NCBI GenBank assembly: GCA_030847615.1
Contig: JAUMIR010000003.1
Location: 28,270,501-28,334,500, forward strand
Direction of reading: 5' to 3'
Source of the DNA: Gambelia wislizenii
Taxonomy: Eukaryota; Chordata; Lepidosauria; Squamata; Crotaphytidae
Length of the DNA stretch: 64,000 nt
In this document: positions 1 to 10,592 of the stretch, piece by piece
How the letters are laid out: every line of letters begins with the position of its first letter
Numbering within the stretch: position 1 is the stretch's first letter
Position numbers and translations under genes: made by a program
Notes under the pieces: model-generated
The model's database searches: none
What the model saw: only the letters and a program-made list of their open reading frames with translations
What the model was told of the DNA's origin: nothing

Positions 1-861
1 CTTCCTCATATCTGCAAGTCAGTAGGAACGTAGCTGGTCCTCAGTCATCCCATTCAAAGAAGCCCCCCTTCTCTCAGTTCCTGGCTAGTCCAGAATCCCT
101 TTGTTAAAACCAATGGGAACTATCTGAAGACAAATGGTTCTATTATCCAGATGGAACTTTCAAAGGGTATTTTACCTATAAAACCCCCTCAAAATCTTAG
201 TTTGTTGGTGGGATCCCACTTTGCTCCTGAACCCACATCACTTCATCCCTTGATTCCCCCCCCCCAGTGCCTCCTCTTGTATCTCACTAAAGATTTGCCA
301 CCCCAGGCAATCCCTTCCCCTGCTTCTATAACTTTAACTTCCCTTCCTAAGTTCTGCCCACCCCACTTTTGGTGCAACTGCTGCTGCTGCTACTCATAAT
401 GCTGCTTCTTGTGAAGAGAGCTCTAGCTTCAAGATTAGGTGCTGTATCACTCCAAAAGCCTTAGACTAAATCCACTTCTAACTATTTTCCTGCTTTACCT
501 CAACAGTCCTGTGTCCTTGAATAAGTGAATGAATGTGTGTGTGCACGTATGTGTGTGAATGTCCTTTAACAAAGTTTCATTAGTTATTTGTATCCCTGAC
601 TCCATGTTTATTCCGGGCTCCACTGGTTTATACAGGGTTGAAGATTCCAAACATTAAGCAGCCTCTTGCACTGCCATTTGAGCTACTTTAATTTCCCAAT
701 CTAAGATCAATACATGACATTTCCACAAACACAAGAGTTTTGCATAACACTTCCTAAATCAGTTAGTTACTGTTATAATCACATTTTAAAAGAAGTACCG
801 TAGCGCTTTATTTCTCCCATGTTCTTAAGAGTAATTGACCATGATGGACCCTTTTTCTTTA
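1..861. other. No recognised gene or repeat
   Basis: AT-rich sequence with several C-runs and short pyrimidine tracts (such as 251-270) and a GT-rich patch near 535-560. The short open frames here have no family features and I see no promoter-exon structure. Confidence 0.5.
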
Positions 862-984
862 GAGATTATTAAACAGAGGTTGGATGGCCAGCTTTCAGGC
901 AGCATATGGTTTTCCTGCGTTGGTGGGGCTGGATTAGGTTGTCTTTGGTGTACCTTCCAAATCAACAGTACTATGATTCTCTAA
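862..984 (+). repeat. CR1 LINE 3' end, degenerate
   Basis: The phrase for 'taaacagaggttggatggcca' style CR1 C-terminal codons is followed by the 3' UTR and a decayed CTATGATTCT terminal repeat. It is diverged from the younger copy at 9048 and severely 5'-truncated, as is usual for CR1. Confidence 0.75.
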
Positions 985-1300
985 GTTTTTTTTAAAAAAA
1001 ATCTGAATGCTACAAGTCACTAGCTGTGGCATATAACCCACCCCATTTGTGTGTCAACACCTACAATACAGCATGAAGGAGCTGCATAAGCAAGCATTCT
1101 TGTAACTATAACATATGCATATTTAAAATTACAGTTATGCTTCCAAAGATATCAAGTTATCACTCATTAAGTTGCAATTATAACACAATGCAGCTGTACT
1201 TTCATTATTGGAAATGGGAACTAATTACAGTAACTAGATATGCACAACTAATTACTTTCAGGCTCTGGTGTTTGTGTTATGTGTGTATGTGCATGCAGTA
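985..1300. repeat. Unit 1 of a local direct duplication
   Basis: Starts with a T/A run, then a segment (about 1124-1270) that resembles 1823-1985 in order and orientation. Shared landmarks are TTAAAATTACAGTT, a CTCATTAAG stretch, TTATTAG/TTATTGGAAA and a terminal GT-rich patch. The offset is about 700 bp. Identity is modest, so the duplication is old. Confidence 0.5.
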
Positions 1301-1494
1301 TGAGCTGTTCAGCAGTGGAATGCACTGCCTTGGAGTGTTGTAGAGTCTCCTTCTTTGCAGGTTTTAAAAAGAGGCTGGATGGCCGTCTGTCCAGAGTGCT
1401 TGGGAGTGCTTTGATTGTGTATTCCTGAAAGGCAGGGGGTTGGACTGGATGGCTCTTGTGGTCTCTTCCAACTCTATGATTCTATGATTCTATG
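1301..1494 (+). repeat. CR1 LINE 3' end
   Basis: Begins with the CR1 codons for a GAGCTGTTCAGCAGTGGAA context, runs through the conserved GGTTGGACTGGATGGC 3' UTR, and ends in (ATTCTATG)n at 1476-1494. It lies between the two units of the local duplication. Confidence 0.9.
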
Positions 1495-1639
1495 TGTTCC
1501 TGAGCTTGGTAGTTTCTAAAAGTCATGAATTACAGTTATAGTGCCAAAACCCTGGGGAAAAGGCATTGGAAACTGTTATTTACAAGTGTAAATTAACTAT
1601 TTACTTGCTTGTGATGCAAAAGTAATTATATAGTTATTT

Positions 1640-1996
1640 TTTAATTATTTTTTTAAAAAATTCAGTACCACAAGCTGCTGGACTGTGGTATAAAATTTAC
1701 TTTCCTCCTGCCCCCCTTGTTTTTGTACGTCAACATCCAAGTAGGGCAGCACTTGAACCATGTGATATTCCTCCTCCACCATTACGTGTGGCCTATCCAC
1801 ACATGTGACAATAAAAGTAACTTAAAATTACAGTTGAAGCATAAAAGGAGTGAAGTCATCTCTCATTAAGATATAATTCTAACATAGTGTGGTAATAGAT
1901 TTATTATTAGAAAAGGAAATGTATTATAATTACAAGTTATTTATAATTAGTTATTTCTAAGCTCTGGTGTGTGTGTGTGTGTGTGTGTACACAATG
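1640..1996. repeat. Unit 2 of the local duplication, ending in (GT)n
   Basis: Diverged second copy of the 985-1300 segment. It ends in a pure GT microsatellite at about 1966-1988, matching the imperfect GT patch that ends unit 1. Confidence 0.5.
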
Positions 1997-2470
1997 GTCC
2001 TGCATACAAAGAAGCACATTAAAGATTTAGGTAGCTTACACTTGCTACGACCAATGGTGTCCCCTGAAGTGATCTAAAAAAGCCTATTTAGAATAAAAAC
2101 AAGGAGCAGATGTTATTTTACAGGGACTGTTAAAACCGAACTTCATGCACTGAGTTTTCCCAGTCCCCTTTTAACTCTTCATAGAGATGATGTCTTATGT
2201 GTTTATGGTCTCTAGGAAATGATGGAGGGTGCAGCAGTGGATAATAATTTGGCTTCCAATAATGCTCTGTAATAGTACTATGGGAAGAGGCTGGCTTCTC
2301 AGGGATGTGATTAGCTTAAATGTAAAAATGTACAGAAATAACTTGCAGAGTAGCATGAACACGCTCTCTTATTAATAGACTGAGGTCATGTCTATATGAG
2401 GGTGAAATAATACGAAGTTATACGAATGTGTACAAAAAGGCAGGCATTCTCAACTATGCAATCTGTTTAC
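1997..2470. other. No recognised feature
   Basis: AT-rich sequence without convincing coding, repeat or regulatory structure. Confidence 0.5.
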
Positions 2471-3330
2471 TCCCCCCTAAACTCTGCATGACCCCCTAGC
2501 TAGCTGGCTGTGGCAAGTGATATTTACTTGCGATTTTCAGAAACTGTTTCAGAGTTCAGGGCATCCTGGGCAGCCCCTCTGTGGTGCTCTCTCCTTCCCC
2601 CACTTGCCCAGCTCCCCCAACAAGGTGTGGGGGGTTAAAGGGGGAGGCTGTCCCTTCCTTCTCCCTGCCAACATCCACTCCTCCTCTTCCTCGCTCACTT
2701 GCTCCTGGCCTGGCTCCATTACACTGAACTCCTCCCCAGCACCAGGAGGAAGGTGTTGGGCATCCCTTCTTGCACCCTGCCCCCTGCTCCATGGCAAGGG
2801 AAGCACCAACTGAATCTCCGTGGTGGCGGCGGAAGAGGAGGTGGTGGAGGCACTGGTGGTGGCCAGTGCCACTGCTGTGAAGGCTGCAGCAGTGGGATAC
2901 CCAGCGGCGAGGCTTCTGGAGGGGGAGAATGAGGTGGTGGCAATGGGTCACCCAATATGAAGGTGCTGCTTTGAGCTGCTTCTTGGTGCTGCTGCCTTGG
3001 GTGCTGCTGCTGGTCCTCATGCTGGACATAGAGGGCAGGGGCAGCAGCAGCAGCCGGACTCCCCTGCCTCCCTCCGGTGGGCTTCGCAAGTCCCAGCACC
3101 AGGATAGGGATGCTCTCGCCCCCTAAGGCATGTGCGGGTGAGAGAGATGTGCCAGGCATGGGTGGTTGGTTTCTCATGGTAAAAAAAAAAGCCCACCCAA
3201 ATTGGGTTTTCCAGAGCTATGGAGGGAGGGGAAGAGAGGAGGCCAATGAGAACTTGCCAAGGGCGACTAAACTCCGCATGACCCCCTAAGCCAGCTGGTG
3301 GCCATGAGTGATTTGCTCACAATTTAAAAT
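2471..3330. repeat. GC-rich block flanked by ~60-bp direct repeats
   Basis: A segment near 2478-2537 (landmarks CGCATGACCCCCTA or CTGCATGACCCCCTA, AGCTGG, GTGATTT) recurs in the same orientation at about 3268-3327. Between them is roughly 730 bp of GC-rich sequence with GGTGGC/GGAGGA triplet runs at 2818-2860 and CAG/CTG runs near 2995-3060. Several overlapping frames are open on both strands (for example 2556-3089 on minus), as expected of low-stop GC-rich DNA. None shows a family motif and the amino-acid composition is low-complexity. Confidence 0.45.
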
Positions 3331-3866
3331 TTGCTGCCACCATTTTTTTAAAAAAGTTTCCTATGGTGTGCACAGGCGTTTTTATGTATTTACAGAAAAA
3401 AATAGTATAGTTGCTGTTTGACGGACCCTTGCTTAGTCAAAAATCCAACAAAGTGGTCACAGCCGCTTTCCCTCTTTGGTAGCTCTTCCCCCTGTGCTCA
3501 TCCAGCCAATCACATTACACTGCCTGTTCGTATGTGTGTAAACATGAATGGTCAAACCGTTGCACATTCGCAAGCCATATGGATCTTTTGGAAAAATCCC
3601 TATGAAGGCCTGGACGTGGCGTGAATGGACTTTAGGATGAGTTTTGCCCCCACTTCTGAACACACCATTTGTATTTTTTTTAACCATTTAGACAGGCCCT
3701 GAGATGATAGTGAAACAATTTCATGGTCTCTTCAGTGCTTCGAGAATCAGGTCTGCCTTCTAAGCTGGCTTTCCTTGACAGAGTTCTTAACTAAACATCT
3801 CATTGAGTCTACAAAATGACCACAGAAATGTCTAACTCCTCCCACAACAAATTCTTACTAGATATA
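3331..3866. other. No recognised feature
   Basis: Unique-looking AT-rich sequence. Short open frames at 3418 and 3457 overlap on opposite strands and have no family features. Confidence 0.45.
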
Positions 3867-3960
3867 AGCCAGTGTGGTATAGTTGTTTAAGTGTTGGAGT
3901 AGGACTCTGGGAGACCAGGCTTCAAATATTCCCTCGGCCATGGAAACCCACTGGGAAGTG
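3867..3960 (+). repeat. BovB-tailed tRNA/CORE SINE, head only
   Basis: AGCCAGTGTGGTATAG start followed by a tRNA-like box A/box B region (GACCAGGCTTCAAAT) and GGCCATGGAAACCCACTGGG. The 3' half is missing. Confidence 0.75.
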
Positions 3961-4138
3961 TCAACACTGATAGGAAAATCTAATTACCTTCAGGTTACCC
4001 TGGTCTGCAGAGACCACACAATCCACACAATCACTGCACACACTGAGGCAAGTTCAAGAGCACTGTCCACCAAGTTCTCCCTTTCAAACTCACTTTGGTC
4101 TGATAAACTGCAGTATGCACAGCCACACATAACATTTA

Positions 4139-4352
4139 TAGCAATAGCATTTATATTTCTACACCGCTTAGCAGTGCAAAAGACTTCCTAAGTGGTTTAC
4201 AATGTGTTAGCTAATTGCCCCAACAAGCTGGGTACTCTATTTACTGACCTACAGAAGGATGGAAGGCTGAGTCAACCTTGGAGTCTTTTAGGATTGAACT
4301 CACAACATTGTGGCTGCAGTACTGGCATTTAACTACTGTGCCACCAGGGCTC
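4139..4352 (-). repeat. Sauria SINE
   Basis: Reverse-strand copy. The 5' end on minus is GAGCCCTGGTGGCACAG, then a tRNA-like region with box B, the phrase for ATCCTTCTGTAGGTC, a GGGGCAATTAGC core and the ATTGCTATA tail at 4139-4150. This family is tRNA-derived and restricted to squamates, which makes it a good taxonomic marker. Confidence 0.9.
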
Positions 4353-4894
4353 TGGGTGTGGCCACTCCAGTTCACCCCCTCCCTCCATACATGTGAATGT
4401 ACATATGCCCACATTGCTGCAAGGTGTCCATTGCCTCCCTTGTCCCACTCATCTGCATTCCCATTGGATGGCTTTCAGAACGGGACAAAATTGGGCAAGA
4501 ATCAAGATATTGAATTTTGCCTGCACAATCATTCCACTGCCCTGCCTGCTCATCATCTCACAGTGACAGATTAGTGCACTGCCGGGCAGTGTCACCCATG
4601 CTGCGATCCACTGTCACAGTGAGTGATGTGCTGGACATATGCCAGGGCACACTGAATACTCAATGAACAAGAATAGCCACAGAGCAGGTAGAGTTCACAC
4701 TATGCCATGGTACAGGTGTGGTAAGGGGATATTTAGCCATTTTGGAAGCTCTAAGCATAGCCATGATCAGACAGTGAGCACCCAGATGGCCAAGCAAACA
4801 AGCAGTGGCTGCATTATTCCTGAATGTCTCACTCAATGCTCCAAAAGATAGTGGGAGTGCTTTGTTCTGAAGGTTAGAAGTCAGGCACCATTAT
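4353..4894. other. No recognised feature
   Basis: No coding or repeat family recognised. A short inverted stretch around 4575-4625 (CACTGCC.., CACTGTGACAG) is too weak to name. Confidence 0.4.
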
Positions 4895-5108
4895 GAGGGG
4901 GGCTCTCCCAGTGGAGGAATGAGACTAGGGTTCGAATTCCTGCTCTGCTATGGGAACCCACAGGGTAACCTTGAGCAAGTCACACCCTCTCAGCCTCAGA
5001 AAAAGGCAATGGCAAACTCCCTCTGAACAAATCATGCCAAGAAAACCCTATGATAGGTTTGCCTTAGGCTCGACATAAGGCAGAGGTGAGTTGAAAGCAC
5101 ATAACAAC
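4895..5108 (+). repeat. BovB-tailed tRNA/CORE SINE
   Basis: GGGTTCGAATTCC box B, then the CORE-like stretch (CCTTGAGCAAGTCACAC, CTCAGCCTCAG), then the 3' part ending in a CATAA..GTTGAAAGCACATAACAAC tail. That tail resembles the 3' terminus of the BovB copy at 14.1 kb, so BovB machinery probably mobilised it. Confidence 0.85.
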
Positions 5109-5160
5109 TATAATATATTTTTCATTTCCAGGAGAGTTTATTCTATGGTTATGTCTCTCA

Positions 5161-5322
5161 GTAGTAGTACCTGGTGGCTTCCATGCCAATGGTGTGGTGA
5201 ATCCCTTCTGGGTTTTATTTGAACTTTAACTTTACCCTCTGCCCCATATGGGTTCAGCATTCAAACCAAAACCCAAAGTGACAACCCAAATGACATGGAA
5301 GCCACCAACTGCCACTACCTCT
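5161..5322. repeat. Hairpin MITE
   Basis: Imperfect palindrome. GTGGCTTCCATG at 5171-5182 pairs with CATGGAAGCCAC near 5296-5307, and the GGGTTTTATTTGAAC arm faces GTTCAGCATTC..AAACC. A half copy of one arm recurs at 37828-37882. No transposase; superfamily unknown. Confidence 0.55.
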
Positions 5323-6429
5323 TACACTGATATCTAATTGCATCACTTACGAAATAGAAAATGTGATTCTTCTCAGCTCTCTAACTTTCTGATTTGTAGA
5401 AAAATTTGCACTTTCTGCACTTAAATGTGCAACTGTAAAAGAGCAGTAAACTATAAATGATGCTCCAAATACATGAAAAAGACCACCCTCTTAGATAAAT
5501 GGTAAAATTATAGCAAACCATAAGTTATAGACCATGCTGAATGCATCCGTTACTTGCCGTTGCAACATCTTGTGTTTACAGTACCATCTTTATGATGCTA
5601 TAATTAAAGATTCACTGTCATTTCCATTGTAAACCTACATGGGCATGAGTTCATAACTCAGTTGTCTTAATTTGCATCATGCTGAAACTTGGCATATAAA
5701 ATGGCACTATGAATGTAAATTAATGTAAAAGGATCATTTTGGAGTTCCTGCTTTCTTTCTTTTTCTTTCCAGTAAATACACAGTGGTAAGTAAACACACA
5801 GTCTTTGGGACTAATGCCAATTATTGAGGCATCAATGGACAAATACCTGTAGTTGTTAATTCCTTATACTGTGAGAAGCAAATTACATCCATTAGACTGA
5901 CAAAATTGTTATGTTATCTATCATTGTTTCAATACTTGTTTCCATACCTTTGACAAAATTGGGATAGTTCATAAACAATCTTTTACTTTGAAATCACCCA
6001 AGGTTTTCGTATCAGTGAATATTTTGCATGTTGAATTGATTTTCTCAATAATGTGTAACCAGTCCAGGCCAGTCATGCATTCAGTGGAAAGTTGTGACAG
6101 TCTGTAATGGTTCCATAGCTACATTCAGCTGAACATGCTTGTGAGCCCCCTATGACTGGAAACCATATTAACACAGGTATTTTTTTTCCTTCTCCATCCC
6201 CTTCCCTCATTCCTTGTGTGTTATGTCTTAAACTTAGAGTGTGATCCTGAGGGCAGGAACTGACATGGTACTTGACATTATCAGATGACCTTCAGGAAAT
6301 AGTGTCTATGTACCTTTAAACATTCTGAACCAAAGGAAACATTACAGTGGCCTGTTTACCTGCCCTTCCTCCTGCTGGGGTAAAGTCATCTCAAGAGGAA
6401 TGAATCAGTGAGAAAAGTGAATAGGGGGA
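5323..6429. other. No recognised feature
   Basis: About 1.1 kb of AT-rich sequence without coding potential or a repeat I recognise. Confidence 0.45.
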
Positions 6430-6520
6430 GGAGGAACAGGGCAAAGATCTACATAAAATTTTCATATTGGCTACAGTTCCCAGAGCCATGTTGGAGCCAT
6501 GTTGGTTAGGCAGTGCAGCA
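6430..6520 (+). repeat. Unnamed dispersed repeat, copy 1
   Basis: The stretch AAAGATCTACATAA..CATATTGG..TTCCCAGA recurs at 11290-11400 (AAAGATCTGCATAA..CATATGGG..TTCCCAGA) in the same orientation. Family not identified. Confidence 0.4.
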
Positions 6521-6639
6521 AAACAAAATAGAACATCTGAAATTAGGGTGGAAATAATATACTGTATGAAGCTGCTGGAAAAAAATGATTGAAAAATGGG
6601 TTTCTTGAGTGTAGGGAAAGTCTGACAAGCACAATCCTA

Positions 6640-6960
6640 GACACAGGGAATGCTTGCAGTTTGGGATCTTTTTCTGCATGAAAAATGTACATTGGGTTTT
6701 CTTGTGTGAAGAAAATGGAAAACAGAAAACGTATTTCTGATTTCTCTACAGAAAACATTTCTCTACAGAAAACATTTCTCTGCAGAAAATACTGTTTCTG
6801 TGCAGGAAACTTGAACAAAAAGAATACATGACTTTTTGGTGGAGAGGCTAAGTCCTGACCTGCAAATAGACTTTGAAAACTACATAGTTTTTGATGTCTT
6901 TCTCACAGTGAAGGAAAAAAATTGTAATTTTTTTTGTCTGCAAGTATGAAATATATGCAG
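6640..6960. repeat. Unnamed repeat with CAGAAAAC-type subrepeats
   Basis: Contains three back-to-back versions of TTTCTCTRCAGAAAACA at about 6738-6788, then a CTGTGCAGGAAACTTG segment. Related sequence appears near 42.1, 43.2, 48.3 and 58.2 kb. No protein trace; family not recognised. Confidence 0.5.
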
Positions 6961-7484
6961 ATATCCATCCCTAATTCTGAATAAATGAAACTAGTATCCG
7001 TGTTAGTGCAACAAGCATGTCAGAAGGGTGCACAAATTGAGCAATAGCAAGAGATACACACTGTTCAAATACTTTCATAAATGTCTCCAAACTTTCAAAG
7101 TATAGGCATCAGCTCATGCTCAATATGTCAGAGTATCATCATAGAATAACTATCTACCCCAACTTTTATAGAATATTCCTGACAAGTTTCTAAATTTTAA
7201 AAATGAATGGGCATTTTGATATAAAAGAGGAAAAGAACTACCCAAGCCTATCTGGGTATAATTTCAAATTCATATTTCTCAACAAAGGGTTTTCTATTGA
7301 CCACCAGTGGGGAATGTGTGACCTTCCAGATTTTGACAGAACATGGCTGCCATCACTCCTAGCCAACATAGCCATTGGTGAGGCACATACCCTTCCATAT
7401 TTCACAAATGAAAATCAGAGCATGTGCATCCAAGCAACATCAGAAGTGGTCAAATGGCAAAAGTTATTAATGAGGAAGAACACA
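6961..7484. other. No recognised feature
   Basis: The open frame at 7203-7523 (106 codons) has no family features and runs into the adjacent MITE, so I treat it as chance. Confidence 0.45.
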
Positions 7485-7707
7485 CTAAGGCTGCTGCCAC
7501 ACTGCAGAAATAATGCAGTTTGACACCGCTTTAACTTTCATGGCTCCACCTGGAATCCTGGCAACTTTTGTAGTGGCACCAAGAGCTCTCTAGCAGAGAG
7601 GGCTAAATATCTCACTAAACATCAAATCCCAGAATTCCATATCATCAAGCCATGGCAGTTAAAGTGGTGTCAAACGGCATTAATTCTGCAGTGAGGCAGC
7701 AGACCTA
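7485..7707. repeat. hAT-like palindromic MITE
   Basis: CTAAGGCTGCTGCCACACTG at the left pairs with a CAGTGAGGCAGCAGACCTA-type right end, and GTTTGACACCGCTTTAACT pairs with AGTTAAAGTGGTGTCAAAC. The same element is at 35372 and, more decayed, at 47918. I remember this MITE type as common in iguanian lizards. Confidence 0.75.
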
Positions 7708-8051
7708 GGAGATTTTCACACGGGGAAATTATTTCCTGGGGAGATCAGGAGAGAAATGGGGCTGTTCTGGTAGCAGTGCCCCGTTTCGCACGCCCCCTTC
7801 CTTCTCACACTCTCCTGTCATCTTCCCTCCATCCTGCTTCCATTTCTCTCCTGGTATGTCCCATGATTTTTTACTAATGAACATTGTAAAAAATCATGGA
7901 ACATACCGTGAGAGAAATGGAAGCAGGATGGAGGGAAGATGACGGGAGATCGCGAGAAAGAAGGGGGCATGCAAAATGGGGCGCTGCTACTGAACAGTCC
8001 CATTTCTCTCCCAATCTCCCCGGGGAATAATTTCCCCATGTGAAAATCTTC
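7708..8051. repeat. Palindromic MITE with GGAGATTTTCAC ends
   Basis: Near-perfect palindrome of 344 bp. The ends are GGAGATTTTCACACGGGG and its inverse (rc GAAGATTTTCACATGGGG). The arms meet around 7875-7895, where an AAAAAATCATGG-type stretch is mirrored. The TIR matches those at 37489 and 40295. It abuts the hAT-like MITE on the left and splits an older repeat on the right. Flanking triplets (CTA, TAA) do not match cleanly. Confidence 0.75.
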
Positions 8052-8320
8052 TAAGAGAGGCTGCAGCAGTTTGCTTTTGCCTGAATTTACTGGAAAAGGC
8101 AGTATTGTGCCCCTTCTCTCCTTTCCCCATCCCCTGAGTTGATTAACTAGAAGCTACATTTGCACTCTGAACTTAGTTTGCAGCAATTGAAGTAAGTTGA
8201 GGACAAAGTGGGGGAATGTGGGAAGAGAATAGAGAAATTGGGACATGTTAAAAGCAGCTGAAAAAGTGAGACTGCCAAAGATTAATCAGGACTGTCCTTG
8301 CCAAATTGGGAAGGGATATA
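8052..8320 (+). repeat. Unnamed dispersed repeat (copy 1 of an inverted pair)
   Basis: Runs AGAGAGGCTGCAGCAGTTTG, CCCCTGAGTTGATT, GGGACATGTTAAAAGCAGCTGAA, and GGACTGTCCTTGCCAAATTGGG. The reverse complement of 12790-13092 gives the same series in the same order. Family unknown. Confidence 0.6.
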
Positions 8321-9047
8321 AGTGATATCATGGGATTGAGAGTCTCATAATATTGAAAGAGCTATTCGTTTTTGCTATTCAATAACTCTTGGACTACAAT
8401 TACTTCAGCTTCAGAATTCTGGGAGCTGTCATCCAATAAAATAACTTATCCAAGTGTTGCTATTTCTTTTCCAAACTCCTTTGGAAGGAAGGGGGGGTTG
8501 TAGCTTGGCATTTGCTTTCACAGTTGAGGAATGAGAAGACAGCAGGCAAACCAATGGCTATTCTTCCTTCCCAATTGTTTTTCATGCAATAATAAATAAG
8601 ACTAAGGGAAAAGAAATCATTGTTTTTAAAAGCTCCCTTCACTGAACATTAGTGCCAAAAACCAATACACACCAGTTTCAATAGATAATTTGCTTGCCAA
8701 AAATTGGTTTGGCAATGGGAGACATTCCCCCCCCCAAAAAAGTGAGTGTGCGGGTAAAGGTGGAAATGGGGTGCCTTTGAAAGGCAGTGGATTATTTTGC
8801 AAACAGAATTCACGTTTGTCAAGTTCTGATCCCTACTTTTGAAACAAACATGCAAATAAGAGCATATATATCTGCTGGATTTTGCTCTTCTCCCAACAGT
8901 TCTTGAGCCACAGTTCTTGACTCAGGCAACACCTGCTCCAAGAGATGGAGATCTGTTCAGATGGCAATCAGGCACAATGAGGAGGCTTTTCTAGCCCCCT
9001 CCCAGCAGTGAGGGGAATTATGCTGAGGAATTGTGATGGGGTCTGCA
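8321..9047. other. No recognised feature
   Basis: A GGACTACAATTACTTCAGC..AATTCTGGGAGCTGTCATCC stretch at about 8392-8435 resembles a MITE terminus. Otherwise unassigned. Confidence 0.4.
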
Positions 9048-9781
9048 TAAATATAGGATGGGAGAGACCTGGCTGAATGAGACTACGTGCGAAAGGGATC
9101 TAGGAGTCCTAGTAGACCACAAGTTGAACATGAGCCAACAGTGTGATGCGGCAGCTAAAAAGGCCAATGCGATTTTGGGCTGTATCAATAGAAGTATAGT
9201 GTCTAGATCAAGGGAAGTAATAGTGCCACTCTATTCTGCCTTGGTCAGACCTCACTTAGAATACTGTGTCCAGTTCTGGGCACCACAATTCAGAAAGGAT
9301 ATTGACAAATTGGAGCGTGTCCAGAGAAGGGCAACTAAAATGGTGAAAGGTCTGGAAACGATGCCTTATGAGGAGAGACTTAGGGAGCTGGGTATGTTTA
9401 GCCTGGAAAAAAGACGGTTTAGAGGCGATATGATAGCCCTGTTTAAGTATTTGAAGGGATGTCACGCTGAGGATGGAGCAGGCTTGTTTTCTGCTGCTCC
9501 AGAGACTGGAACACGGAGCAATGGGTGCAAGCTCCAGGAACAGAGATTCCACCTCAACATGAGGAGGAACTTTTTGACAGTAAGAGCTGTTCGGCAGTGG
9601 AACACACTCCCTCGGAGCGTGGTGGGGTCTCCTTCCTTGGAGGTCTTTAAACAGAGGCTGGATGGCCATCTGTCGGGGATGCTTTGATTGTGATTTCCTG
9701 CGTGGCAGGGGGGTTGGACTGGATGGCCCTCGTGGTCTCTTCCAACTCTGCAATTCTATGATTCTATGATTCTATGATTCT
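9048..9781 (+). CDS. CR1 LINE ORF2 C-terminus (open 209-codon frame) and 3' tail
   Basis: 5'-truncated CR1 non-LTR retrotransposon. The frame from 9058 to the stop at 9685-9687 is uninterrupted and covers the end of the reverse transcriptase. It shows [12 protein letters not shown] near residue 14, the [13 protein letters not shown] motif near residue 60, [10 protein letters not shown] near residue 84, YEERLRELGMFSLEKRR near residue 104, and WNTLPRSVV near the end. CR1 ORF2 is usually about 900-1000 residues, so endonuclease and RT catalytic domains are absent and the first ATG is not a real start. The 3' UTR ends in (ATTCTATG)n at 9752-9781, the terminal repeat CR1 uses for target priming. 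The open frame marks a recent insertion. Non-autonomous relic. Confidence 0.92.
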
Positions 9782-10083
9782 GACTGTGACAACCTTGCTC
9801 TCGGGCAGGAGGGGAGAGGAAATGTCATCCTCCTGTGGATTGAAGAGACCTCCATCTCTCAATCCAGCTTCTGCCTTGTAAAGCAGACCTGGGAGGGCCT
9901 TTATGATAGTGGCAATAGTGCCACCATTGTGACCATGTGGTGTTAGTGAATATAAAGCAGTCATGGATCTGTAACTTTAGGTTGCAAATCTTTAAATGGA
10001 GTACTGAAATAAAGAATGCCAGCTATCTTTAGAAATATGCAATGGATGCATGTTTGAATATTATTTTTTCTGTGGATTTGAAG
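9782..10083. other. No recognised feature
   Basis: Short unassigned spacer between two CR1 3' ends. Confidence 0.4.
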
Positions 10084-10205
10084 AATCATAGAATCATAGA
10101 GTTGGAAGAGACCTCAAGGGCCATCCAGTCCAACCCCCTGCTATGCAGGAATATACAATCAAATCATTCCCAACAGATGGCTATCCAGCCTCTGTTTAAA
10201 GAAGT
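10084..10205 (-). repeat. CR1 LINE 3' end
   Basis: Starts with the inverted AATCATAGAATCATAGA tail and runs through the CCATCCAGTCCAACCCCCTG 3' UTR into the last coding codons (CCAGCCTCTGTTTAAAG). Confidence 0.9.
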
Positions 10206-10360
10206 CACAGATTCATTTAGATTTAGCATCAGCTTATGTAGCGTTTTACAATTGTCGGGGTCAATAGGGAGGCACTAAATATTTCTTTTTTGTAAGATTT
10301 TGTAGGATTTCCAGGTTATTGGATATGCTTTAAAGTAAGAATTGGGGCTCTTTGAAAGTA

Positions 10361-10592
10361 CAGTTGTCCCTCCGTATCCACTGATTTGGTATCCACAGAT
10401 TTAAGTATTCATGGTTTGAAAATATTCTTTAAAAAATAATAATCCAAAAAACAAATCTTGATTTTGCCATCTTATATAAGGGACACCATTTTGCCATGCC
10501 ACTGCATATAATGGGACTTGAGTATTCATGTATTTTGGTATCCATGGGGGGGTTCTTGGAACCAAACCCCATTGAATATGAAGGGACAACTG
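10361..10592. repeat. Tigger/pogo-like MITE, TA target duplication
   Basis: Inverted ends CAGTTGTCCCTCCGTATCCA and GGGACAACTG, flanked by TA at 10359-10360 and 10593-10594. Inner GGTATCCA phrases are typical of MER2/Tigger-derived MITEs. 232 bp, no coding sequence. Confidence 0.85.

Noticed and set aside
2549..3177. Several overlapping minus- and plus-strand open frames (up to 177 codons)
   Set aside because: They overlap in multiple frames within GC-rich, triplet-rich DNA, and translations are low-complexity Pro/Ser/Gly stretches without a domain.
3867..3960. tRNA-like box A/box B sequences at SINE heads
   Set aside because: They lack a foldable acceptor stem and continue into SINE bodies, so they are not tRNA genes.
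9256..9753. 165-codon minus-strand open frame
   Set aside because: Antisense shadow of the CR1 ORF2 fragment, as are 20161-20394 and 27549-27782.
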